From Owenia fusiformis (Eukaryota; Annelida; Polychaeta; Sabellida; Oweniidae): a stretch of DNA of 64,000 nucleotides. Shown here piece by piece: positions 36,801 to 39,728 of this stretch. The notes under the pieces were generated by a model. It was not told the DNA's origin. It ran no database searches and saw nothing but the letters and a program-made list of their open reading frames with translations. The DNA is taken from NCBI GenBank assembly GCA_903813345.2, contig CAIIXF020000002.1, positions 14,530,150 to 14,594,149 on the forward strand. Direction: 5' to 3'. Position 1 is the stretch's first letter. Every line of letters begins with the position of its first letter. Made by a program: the position numbers and the translations under genes.

Positions 36801-39247
36801 CTCGGAAAGAAGTTCATTTTATGACTCTAGTCATTACTTAGGATATACTTTGACATCGCAGGACGGTAGAAACAGTGGTATTCTTTGAGTTGAGCATCGA
36901 AATATGACATAGTGAGTAGTATTTATCTTACGAATTACATGTAATTTATTGGATGTGCAATCGAGCGTTTTCCAATGGGGATGATACATAGACTTTACAT
37001 TTGGAAAAAATATCCAAATTTTAAAAATCAACAAATGCTAAAGCCTTCTTCAAGGCTAACTCCAGCCAAGCCCGGAGGGTTTTCGTAAAACACCGACCGC
37101 CGACCACCGACCAGTCACTTTCCACAGTTGGGTACATGTGGTCGGTGGTCGGCTGACGGTCTTTTACATAAAGATGAAAAATGCAAAATTAGAAGTAAAA
37201 CTAAAACTGGGAATCCAATGACTATAGTACCTTTACTAGGTCGTGATTTAAAAACGTATAATTATCATTTCAAATCACGACGAAAACGTAACATCGTCGT
37301 GGTGTGTAATGTCATATTTTTAAGTGATGTTTCAGTTGTTAGAAGACCAATTTCATCCTGGTTAGTCACTTTGGAAAAAAACGCACGTAACATTGCATTA
37401 AATTCATTCTTCATTCATATGAAACGCAATAACAAAAAACACACAAACATCGTCGATGCTGACGTCGTAACGTTATGTTTGATTTCTCAGTTGTTAAACG
37501 TCAACTGGTAAAAACTACATTTGATTAGTGTTGTCGCGATGTGCCATAATCGTACATCGATGTATCGGCAATTTTCAGTAGTAAACATCGATGCACATCG
37601 CGATGTACATAGAGAAAAAGTTTGAGAAAAGTGCACTGAAATACCGAACTCTAATGCACTAAAAAACCGAACAGAACAAATTAATAAGAGTACACTGGTG
37701 CATCCGGGAACTTCTAGTAACGGTGAAATGAAAGTAAAGTAGATTTTTTAAGATGAATGGTTCATTTCGACAACCTAAAACAGTTTTAAAGCGAAAGAAT
37801 ATCAGAAAACATTGGAAAATGAAATAAGACATGAAAAAAGGTAAGCAATTTGCGTCAAAATAAGATAAGAAAAGGCGATTTTTAGCAAATTAATTTTTTT
37901 TAAAACATCGATGTTTTGTTTCAGACATCGATGCATCGCCAGAATCAGCTTTGGCGATGTATATCGCGATGTATCGATTAATCGCGACAACACTACATTT
38001 GATATGACAAAAAAAAGCTTTCTAATGGTGTACTGAAATGGTAATGTCACTTTTAATCCCGATAAGAGAACGCATGTAACATTATATCGTGTTCAGTATT
38101 CAGTAGGCTATGACGATAACAAATCATTTTTGTTTCGAAATTGTTAAATTTCAGTAAAAAATTAGGATAGATTCCCGTAGAAATGATAGGTTGGTTAATG
38201 ATAGGTTAGGACCTAAGGCAGGGCAATTAATCGAGAGGAGAGGGTCATGACCAATTTGTTTGCTTGCCATTCGTTGCAAGGTACAAAATCGGTAAAAAAC
38301 GTTGCCTAGTCCAACGATTGACATTCAAAATCAAATTATTAATATTCTAAGGCTACAAATACAGGGTGGTCAAAAAAAATGGAAACCCTGCATTTTCCTA
38401 ATATCTTTGTCACTTTAAAGAATTACTCCCTGATATTTCACATAGTTGTACATCATTCAATTTCCTACCACCCTACCAAATTTCATGACCATCAGACTGA
38501 TAGTCACAATTTTACAGCACTTTGAATAACATGCTTCAAGTTTGGCCATCATCACGCTGTAGGCAAACCTGCACAGTTATCAATGGGCCGAATGCATTCC
38601 TCAGCAGGTATGGCCTGAATGATACGGATGATCTCACTTTTGAGGTTTGTGATTGTCCTGAGGTCATTCTCATACACTTTTTCCTAGCCATATCCCTACA
38701 GGTAGGGACATTCAGGACGGCGAGTACAGGTGTCCCGACAGCGCAATATTGGCCACTGGGCATGTTCTGTAAAGTGCTGTAACATTGTGACTATCAATCT
38801 GATGGTCATGAAATAAAATAGGCTGGTAGGAAATTGAATGATGTACAAATGTGCAAAATATCAGGGAGTTATTTCTTAAAATGACAAATATATGAGGAAA
38901 TGGTGTAAGGGTTTCCAATTTTTTTTTACCACCCTGTATGTTCGGTCTTTTACATAATATGGTTGGTCTTTTACACATTTTCTTCAAACCCTGTTTTGAG
39001 GCTACCAGTGGAAAACACCGACCGGTCGGTGGTCGGTGGGGTCGGTCTTTTCCGAAAACCCAAGCCCCTGTGGTGCTATTGAAAGCCCATCATGTACTTC
39101 TTGCTCTTGTCAACATGTAATAACCTCTGTAAACCTTCAATCTAGAAATTTATGCTATCTGACATATGAACTTTACCTGTAAACTCGTTGATTATTGCCC
39201 AAAAGTGAACGTTCCTCATCGTTTTGGAAATGTTTATCACTTTCCAT
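9583..39247 (-). CDS. MFSD8: MFSD8 (CLN7-like) lysosomal major-facilitator protein, 10 coding exons
   Basis: Joined exons: 39247-39177, 36253-36097, 34633-34390, 23612-23499, 15867-15670, 12356-12245, 11903-11769, 10631-10528, 10372-10134 and 9801-9583. They total 1593 nt (530 aa; human MFSD8 is 518 aa), and every intron is GT-AG with matching phase. The family is a 12-TM major-facilitator protein of the lysosome/endosome membrane, reported to act as a chloride channel; loss in humans causes CLN7 disease. Landmarks seen: an acidic dileucine sorting motif EERSLL in the N-tail, the family block [12 protein letters not shown] blocks [14 protein letters not shown] and MDMYDWT, a luminal loop with N-glycosylation sequons (NNT, NQS, NGT), and SKILGPTPQ near the end. 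The introns are crowded with nested mobile elements, but the coding exons show no break. Homology is recalled from the known family; residue-level reconstruction is from this sequence. Confidence 0.95.
10134..10372 (-). CDS. MFSD8: MFSD8 coding exon 9
   Basis: It encodes the luminal loop with three N-x-S/T sequons, then the conserved [19 protein letters not shown] and [14 protein letters not shown] (TM10 region). Acceptor TTGTTCCAG, donor GTAAAC; ends in phase 0. Confidence 0.95.
10528..10631 (-). CDS. MFSD8: MFSD8 coding exon 8
   Basis: It encodes [18 protein letters not shown] and [14 protein letters not shown]9 and the start of the luminal loop. Acceptor TATTTTAG, donor GTATGT. Confidence 0.94.
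11769..11903 (-). CDS. MFSD8: MFSD8 coding exon 7
   Basis: It encodes [17 protein letters not shown] and [12 protein letters not shown], covering the TM7-TM8 loop and TM8. Acceptor GCATTCCAG, donor GTAAGA; phase 2 on both sides. Confidence 0.94.
12245..12356 (-). CDS. MFSD8: MFSD8 coding exon 6
   Basis: It encodes [13 protein letters not shown] followed by [20 protein letters not shown], the end of the central loop and TM7. Acceptor CTTCCAG, donor GTAAGT; phase 1 in, 2 out. Confidence 0.93.
12590..12930. repeat. Decayed relative of the CATACCTGCC element
   Basis: It shows runs of CTCCCACAAAAACT / AACTACCGTTTTTTC-type units and ends in TTAGCTTGGCAAGCCTGA, close to the TTAGGTTGGCAGGTATG end of the 5203-7234 element. 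The left end was not found. The open frame over it is repeat translation. Confidence 0.55.
13025..13794. mobile_element. 770-bp TIR element (CCGTATTCTCTGTAATT ends)
   Basis: The ends are CCGTATTCTCTGTAATTAGC (13025) and AATTACAGAGAATACGG (13794), flanked by TA at 13023-13024 and 13795-13796. A second nested inverted set contains GCGCCC/GGGCGC. No transposase frame was seen, so it is probably a non-autonomous element with TA target preference. A diverged relative is at 47405-47545. Confidence 0.7.
13797..15520. other. MFSD8 intron 5 sequence, nothing recognised
   Basis: The stretch is AT-rich with scattered short homopurine tracts. No exon, RNA gene or transposon terminus was identified. Confidence 0.4.
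15530..15659 (-). mobile_element. Lone Tc1/mariner-like transposon end
   Basis: Read on the minus strand it begins CAGGGTGGTCC followed by a poly-A run, preceded by TA. This is the same end motif as the complete element at 38362-38936. No partner end was found below, so it appears to be a truncated copy. Confidence 0.5.
15670..15867 (-). CDS. MFSD8: MFSD8 coding exon 5
   Basis: It encodes [28 protein letters not shown] and [12 protein letters not shown]6 and the start of the cytosolic central loop. Donor GTATGA. A transposon end begins only 10 bases into the following intron. Confidence 0.93.
15868..16664. other. MFSD8 intron 4, 3' part
   Basis: It holds a fragment near 16020-16130 (GGATGAATGGATGGATGG then TCTCTATATCCC...) and one near 16440 (AACTAGAAAACAGTAACGCC). 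Both match ends of the dispersed repeat seen at 1004-1563. Nothing else was recognised. Confidence 0.4.
16665..17110. repeat. Foldback/MITE with >100-bp arms
   Basis: The left arm starts CAAGAAAACTCAACAAATTT and includes TTGCCAAATGAATAGGCGCA and GTGCATGGCAAAATATGTTA. The right arm carries the reverse complements (TAACATATTTTGCCATGCAC, TGCCTATTCATTTGGCAA, GTTGAGTTTTCTTG). The arms exceed 100 bases at high identity, and the centre has no coding capacity. Confidence 0.8.
17340..17472 (-). repeat. 3' LTR of the Gypsy element
   Basis: 133 bp, downstream end in the element's orientation, preceded by the polypurine tract. Confidence 0.93.
17473..17483 (-). other. Polypurine tract
   Basis: The minus strand reads AAAAAGGGAGA immediately before the 3' LTR, the usual plus-strand primer position. 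Confidence 0.75.
17484..17910 (-). other. Gypsy 3' untranslated region
   Basis: About 430 non-coding AT-rich bases between the Gag-Pol stop and the polypurine tract. Includes two near-repeats of GTCACTA(A/G)TTTCGAAAG around 17735 and 17775. Confidence 0.6.
17911..22014 (-). CDS. Gypsy Gag-Pol polyprotein (1367 aa)
   Basis: One unbroken frame encodes the retrotransposition proteins. A Gag-like N-terminal region ends in paired zinc knuckles at residues ~200-235 ([13 protein letters not shown] and [14 protein letters not shown]). It is followed by an aspartic protease (LDTGAN at ~322), reverse transcriptase (VYIDDLI, catalytic D-D at ~630), RNase H (STDSSKDS at ~777), and integrase with an H-H-C-C zinc site (~1000-1037). 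The integrase catalytic triad is D in VAIDLF (~1060), D in RIDNA (~1117) and E in GKAENG (~1152). The C-terminal part has a GPY-like stretch ([17 protein letters not shown]). There is no Gag/Pol frameshift or stop, unlike many Gypsy elements. The type resembles the K02A2.6/Mag-like group, which is an inference. The start was chosen as the first ATG cluster (MMMNN). Confidence 0.93.
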   Translation of the reverse strand: MMMNNIPKPERVDFSNNLEKHWLNFRSEFEFYLDALGEITDKQKIGLLVTCAGPKASQLFKTFKFDKDEDSTNYKVVLQQFDAYCIPKQNETYERYVFRIRLQKNGESFEEFLSDLKVKITTCKYGTLEDSILRDQLVIGVNDDTLRERLLRQDDLTLTNCEKICRAAEQTVERMKTFKNVETTASADINNVTTTPRMITDCSQCGYDHAIRKCPAYGQTCNKCGKRNHYSSKCHITKGARPKEYGRKKRQSGRRKQVNIVNDENETDSSDCEYYINFVNEQPEEQYSEISDNEPSHEINVVNDDKWVAPLVVNGVLIPFRLDTGANANIINQSDLKQLRCPPNIFNRNTKLYDYNKQPIETCGVCVLQVQVKGKCHRVHFVIVKNGISLLCDKTCDKLGLVKRVWVVNNNRPVKEVKEMKMPNVKSPEESNMHHNSKSPATRVDKLINDYPSAFNSISKFESMPFTYKISLEENAQPVIHAPRHVSVPMRGKVHSELSRLETLGIIRKINDPTDWVNSMVVVKKSNGDVRLCVDPTDLNRSIKREHYPIPKKDLIISEMKNAKVFSKLDASSGFFQIKLHPESQPLTTFNSPWGRYCYQRLPQGISSSPEVFHKAMEQVVDGLDGVRVYIDDLIIWGENATEHDMRLKMVMERLVKFNVKLNKGKCQIGESEITFLGEKLTQNGVQLDEGRIDTITNLESPKDKTGLQRIFGVINYAGKFIPNLSARTTHMRKLLESQVIWKWESNHEQEFQDIKKVISSSPVLAYFDPLRKTRVSTDSSKDSLGMVLMQQHGTDWKPVAYGSKSLTECQKRWAQIEKECLGLVEGCNKFHEYVYGMDKIELETDHKPLIPISQKNLNDMTPRLQRLFMKLQKYDYTMIYTPGKNLVLADTLSRASFRTKRSEPRISKLDIQVENQVNMIFSEIPVSENIMRKIQIETKKDPILSKIIDYVRNGWEKGSEKIYSQMKHEITVVDDILLKGQTVIIPKSMRKEILNRVHEGHLGVEKCKRIARKSVYWPGINNDISDMIGKCETCLELRYNNAKQPLINGDKTKGPWEKVAIDLFKLFDKDYLLVTDYFSNYPECVHLSSTKAKTIISHIKSIFARFGIPLKVRIDNATMFESREFKEFADTYEFDLSFSSPFHSQGNGKAENGVKIVKRLMKKAIRSNTDPHLALLAYRNAPLECGKSPAELLMGRPLRTRLPSAIQANDRFTNIEKSKALQKEKQKKYYDKNTKQLSELENNQTVRLKRNPKDKWDVKARVVAKVSSRSYKVETEGGKLFRRDRRELLSSKEPFNEIMCQDLDIQTRPPTPCPPNSHETNQSTNPSPVPTSNRFSPLLNIDVEHPAAELRRSGRVLKPVNRLCYN
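22072..22084 (-). other. Probable primer-binding site
   Basis: Directly after the 5' LTR the minus strand reads TGGTACTGCGTGG. The leading TGG fits pairing with a tRNA 3' CCA. I cannot assign the tRNA. Confidence 0.6.
22085..22217 (-). repeat. 5' LTR of the Gypsy element
   Basis: 133 bp, upstream in the element's own orientation. It has 9-bp inverted ends TGTAATGAT/ATCATTACA and appears identical to the other LTR. It is unusually short for an LTR. Confidence 0.93.
22223..22880. other. MFSD8 intron sequence with repeat fragments
   Basis: It contains the GATGACATA tail of the interrupted dispersed repeat (22223-22260), an AACTAGAAAACAGCAACTCC fragment near 22475 and AT-rich filler. No exon was seen. 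Confidence 0.4.
22885..22995 (-). repeat. tRNA-like sequence / SINE head
   Basis: On the minus strand a TGGCCGAGAGGGC block (A-box-like, 22975-22987) is followed by GAGTTCGAGAC (B-box-like, 22911-22921) at tRNA-like spacing with a long variable region. The D-arm resembles class-II tRNAs. The acceptor stem does not close cleanly, so a tRNA-derived SINE or tRNA pseudogene is more likely than a working tRNA. Confidence 0.5.
22996..23498. other. MFSD8 intron sequence
   Basis: It has no exon. 23290-23465 looks like the end of the dispersed repeat in reverse (GGCGGCCATCTTTT ... CTATATCCCTACCAAATTTC). Confidence 0.4.
23499..23612 (-). CDS. MFSD8: MFSD8 coding exon 4
   Basis: It encodes [19 protein letters not shown] and [10 protein letters not shown], the MFS TM4-TM5 segment. 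The acceptor is ...TTGAAG with a weak pyrimidine tract and the donor is GTAAAT. The phase joins exactly to exons 3 and 5. Confidence 0.92.
24296..28387. mobile_element. 4.1-kb foldback element with tandem-array arms
   Basis: The ends are inverted: TGTCAAGATATAGGGACA and ATATTGACATTTTAAAAGTA on the left match TACTTTTAAAATGTCAATAT and TGTCCCTATATCGTGACA on the right. Each arm (about 24350-25370 and 26870-28260) is an array of roughly 90-100-bp units carrying AACGTTACTTT and GAAGAATGGATGAT, in opposite orientation. The centre (25400-26860) has no recognised gene but includes a nested palindromic MITE. Similar flanks ATTCTTTTG(C/A)... on both sides may be an imperfect target duplication. Confidence 0.85.
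26518..26852. repeat. Palindromic MITE nested in the foldback centre
   Basis: It runs from AGTACTTTGAATTTAAAAAA to TTTTTTACATTCAAAATACT and contains CAAATGACCATATTG/CAATATCGTCCTTTG arms. Same family as the compound palindromes at 40417-42920. Confidence 0.65.
28388..28881. other. MFSD8 intron 3 spacer
   Basis: Unique-looking AT-rich DNA between the foldback element and the truncated LINE copy. Ends in the palindrome GTAACGTTAC at 28871-28880. No gene seen. Confidence 0.4.
28882..29522 (+). mobile_element. 5'-truncated R2-like LINE copy (641 bp)
   Basis: It matches 32648-33288 of the adjacent full element along its whole length; the only difference I noticed is A at 29271 against G. It starts abruptly at CTCTGATTGG after GTAACGTTAC and ends at CACAATGAA with no long poly-A. 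The full element's 5' sequence begins directly after it, giving a head-to-tail pair. Confidence 0.92.
28885..29293 (+). pseudogene. Isolated endonuclease C-terminus in truncated LINE copy
   Basis: It encodes only the last ~135 residues of the LINE protein: the restriction-like endonuclease ([11 protein letters not shown], then [10 protein letters not shown]) to the stop. It has no RT and no start of its own, so it is a dead 5'-truncated copy. Confidence 0.85.
29523..33288 (+). mobile_element. Apparently full-length R2/HERO-like non-LTR retrotransposon
   Basis: About 3.77 kb: a ~195-base 5' leader, one 1113-codon frame and a ~230-base 3' end finishing in CACAATGAAAAAA. It carries an internal RT and a C-terminal restriction-like endonuclease, the hallmark of the R2/NeSL/HERO group rather than APE-type LINEs. 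It lies in MFSD8 intron 3 in the opposite orientation to the gene. The unbroken frame suggests recent activity. Confidence 0.9.
29718..33059 (+). CDS. Non-LTR retrotransposon protein with RT and restriction-like endonuclease (1113 aa)
   Basis: The enzyme nicks target DNA and reverse-transcribes its own RNA at the nick. A C-x2-C...H...C zinc-finger-like motif ([17 protein letters not shown]) sits near residues 28-52. A basic region follows, then the RT with [47 protein letters not shown] and the catalytic FMDD at ~554-557. A CCHC knuckle [18 protein letters not shown] is at ~889-906. The PD-(D/E)xK-type endonuclease follows, with RPD at ~1000 and E in VIELTVP, then [11 protein letters not shown]. 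The R2/HERO assignment is by architecture; the clade is less sure. A second, later ATG is not needed, as the frame is open from 29718. Confidence 0.9.
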   Translation: MNPSTRDTDENRTANTDDDTETRRRCDSCGGIFKNEKGVKIHLGKTKLNCKEKLKQRIAASTTKRAASEPEEDRGQEANHSATDFHVEADPSQVASQVSGKETPTLERKPRLKYPPANDAKWKELDNNLDTILESTLKGSAPRKITTMTRIVFEEAEELFGVTEMSHKVKRHAGPSRRQRKITSLRREMRQLRTQFWKAGPEAKQGLKQLLTELHKDILRLRQAENLRKKAREKSRARKAFFGNPFRFVSSLLGKPKNGHLQCSKEEAEESIKAAHSDPQQNTPLGECPYPLPCPEPTIPYKLSDITFQEIQDIVKHARAASAPGPSGVTYRIYKNCPKLLKRLWKLIHAIWKKKELPTSWTYAEGCFVPKEDKSSSLDQFREISLLDVEGKIFWSVVAKRMTSFLISNNYIDPSVQKGGISGYSGCQEHTAAISQLIKEAKQQKSTLAVVWLDLAKAYPNVPHQLIQTALSHYHIPEEVINLTTNHLGNMKMRFTTRNFTTSWQPLEKGIMAGCTISVILFIAAMNMLLKVGEAQCKGPKAKDGTRHPCCRAFMDDITVMTQSIPGMRWILTSLEEMATWSRMQFKPKKSRSMTIVKGQLTQRHTFNIQGAAIPSIQDERIKCLGKVYDETLKDSNTTKEVFKELERWMETINKSHLLGKFKVWCFQFGVIPRFQWPFSLYEFPLSLVNSMERLCNRFLRKWLGVPPSFSSCNLYSTSSKLSLPISSLVEEFKVAKVRAITTLRMSKDPKVLSSGESLSTGRKWKPQQAIAEADERERHEQIVGVVCQGRLGLGNYGSKLLEKTPKAKKDRLVKQTRKAQEEERLVKAVGLSKQGNWTQWESIMERSPTWKDLWTVDQASLSFILRAFTDLLPTPTNLSTWGLENDNTCPLCKRPRCTLTHILSSCQTALSEGRYRWRHDKVLQKIAEWVDRARTHNKQLVPTKPIFTAFQLEGKQPTPRTKNTDPSIPLSSLSKASDWKLHVDLDKKLIFPQNIVATTLRPDMLLLSESSKTILVIELTVPWEERIDISHQLKYNKYQDLIHEAQSKGWQARLYPVEVGCRGFPALSLRSLFKDIGVHSSQLRRAMREIGAVSESCSRWLWIRRRDKWTHQ
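33289..34195. other. MFSD8 intron 3, 5' part
   Basis: No exon was seen. An ACTACCGTATTCTCACTCAT stretch at ~33437 and CTATTATCGCCC at ~33899 recall the ends of the 13025-13794 element family, but the copy is badly decayed. Confidence 0.4.
34200..34335. repeat. GGACAGAC/GGATGGAC simple repeat
   Basis: Degenerate tetranucleotide-type tract, about 55 bases from exon 3's donor. The serine/proline-rich frame on the other strand is an artefact. Confidence 0.75.
34390..34633 (-). CDS. MFSD8: MFSD8 coding exon 3
   Basis: It begins [11 protein letters not shown] and continues through [14 protein letters not shown] (TM2 and the loop 2-3 region) to RFAIGFGAG. Acceptor TTTGTAG, donor GTAGGT; phase 0 in, 1 out. 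Confidence 0.95.
34733..34868. repeat. Minisatellite, left arm (CAAGACAACTCATCC units)
   Basis: About eight 15-16-bp units of CCCAAGACAACTCATC type. They are the reverse complement of the longer array at 35597-35945, forming a foldback pair around ~730 bases of AT-rich DNA. Lies ~100 bases upstream (in gene sense) of MFSD8 exon 3. Confidence 0.85.
34869..35596. other. Spacer between inverted minisatellite arms
   Basis: AT-rich, with a short palindromic feel (GATTAA/TTAATC repeats near 35170-35340). No coding or transposase similarity seen. Confidence 0.4.
35597..35945. repeat. Minisatellite, right arm (GGGATGAGTTGTCTT units)
   Basis: More than twenty 15-16-bp units of TTGGGATGAG(A/T)TGTC. 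Because the unit is about 15 bases it stays open in several frames on both strands, giving repetitive Trp/Asp- or Lys/Thr/His-rich pseudo-proteins that should not be called genes. Confidence 0.9.
36097..36253 (-). CDS. MFSD8: MFSD8 coding exon 2
   Basis: The acceptor is GTTTCAG and the donor GTGAGT. It encodes [19 protein letters not shown] and SIWPYLQV, that is, the end of the N-tail and TM1, very close to the vertebrate protein. Phase in 2, out 0. Confidence 0.95.
36260..37067. other. MFSD8 intron 1, distal part
   Basis: No exon or clear element seen. CAATCATCGTACTTTG-type short inverted pieces only. Confidence 0.35.
37526..37995. mobile_element. hAT-like MITE with 8-bp TSD
   Basis: The terminal inverted repeats TAGTGTTGTCGCGAT/ATCGCGACAACACTA are flanked by a perfect 8-bp duplication CATTTGAT (37518-37525, 37996-38003), diagnostic of hAT-type insertion. 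470 bp. The interior is rich in ATCGATG palindromes and lacks a transposase. Confidence 0.92.
38362..38936. mobile_element. Tc1/mariner-like element with decayed transposase
   Basis: The inverted ends CAGGGTGGTCAAAAAAAA and TTTTTTTACCACCCTG extend, with mismatches, to about 150 bases. TA flanks both sides (38360-38361, 38937-38938). On the minus strand the core holds a broken transposase tail ([16 protein letters not shown] with stops soon after). Confidence 0.85.
38536..38763 (-). pseudogene. Tc1-like transposase C-terminal relic
   Basis: One frame reads [20 protein letters not shown], matching the usual end of Tc1-like transposases (helical segment before the C-terminus). Stops and frame changes interrupt it, and the catalytic region is missing. 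Confidence 0.5.
39177..39247 (-). CDS. MFSD8: MFSD8 coding exon 1
   Basis: It starts at ATG 39247-39245 with MESDKHFQ, then EERSLLG, and ends in phase 2 at donor GTAAAG. It encodes the cytosolic N-tail with an E-x-x-x-L-L dileucine signal, the class that sends human MFSD8 to lysosomes. The start lies 418 bases from the divergent ALG5 ATG. Confidence 0.88.
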
Positions 39248-39665
39248 CTTGACGCCTCCCGAAGTAGAGAGCTCTACTACACATTCCAAGACTAAGTATC
39301 ACAAATTTAGTTGTTTTATTACAAAATCTCATTTTAAAAGCTGTTCATGATTTCAATAAACAGATCGGGTTTTCAAATGTATTGTAAGGATGATGTAAGA
39401 ATAAAATTGTAGATTAGATCTAGAATTGGAATGTGTAAGTTAGCTCCAAATTATCTTCGTGTCATATCGTGACTTTACGTAAAATTAAACTGCTACCCAG
39501 CTGCCTGCCATTTCAGTTTACCAGTTGAACAATGTGTTTCTATAGATAGGATGTAGAAATTGCACACTTGCAATAACGGTCGAAATTATAACGGTCGAAA
39601 TTATTTCGTGAATATATGGTGGTGGTCCAAATGTTCAATTTACAACAATTTCCGGTTGATGCAAG
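39248..39665. promoter_or_regulatory. Shared bidirectional promoter interval, MFSD8/ALG5
   Basis: The interval is the 418 bases between divergent start codons, so it must hold both 5' UTRs and both core promoters unless upstream non-coding exons exist. No TATA box is evident. A perfect tandem pair of ATAACGGTCGAAATT lies at 39573-39602, near the ALG5 side. Confidence 0.65.
39573..39602. repeat. Tandem 15-bp direct repeat in promoter
   Basis: ATAACGGTCGAAATT occurs twice back to back, 64 bases before the ALG5 ATG. It could be a duplicated factor-binding site or chance duplication. Confidence 0.7.
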
Positions 39666-39728
39666 ATGCTAGATTTTACCACTATTTTGCTTTATATTGT
39701 AGTATTGGTTGCAATATGCCTTACATTG
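39666..39728 (+). CDS. ALG5: ALG5 exon 1 (signal anchor)
   Basis: It is 21 codons, [20 protein letters not shown] plus one leucine, a single membrane anchor, followed by donor GTAAGC in phase 0. Short, but the position, hydrophobicity and phase all match the family's first exon. Confidence 0.85.

Larger units (their letters stand above)
37077..39061. mobile_element. ~2-kb TIR element, host of two nested insertions
   Basis: The inverted ends are GGGTTTTCGTAAAACACCGA (37077) and CGGTCTTTTCCGAAAACCC (39061), each followed inwards by CCGACCACCGACC-type repeats. AAGCCC occurs just outside both ends (37068-37073 and 39062-39067) and may be a target duplication. Inside are a hAT-like MITE and a Tc1/mariner-like element. 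No transposase of its own was recognised; the 127-codon frame at 37128 is not convincing. Confidence 0.65.

Noticed and set aside
37128-37511. 127-codon plus-strand frame inside the outer TIR element
   Set aside because: It starts inside the terminal CCGACC repeats, shows no domain, and has random-looking composition. A domestic gene cannot be excluded but is not supported.
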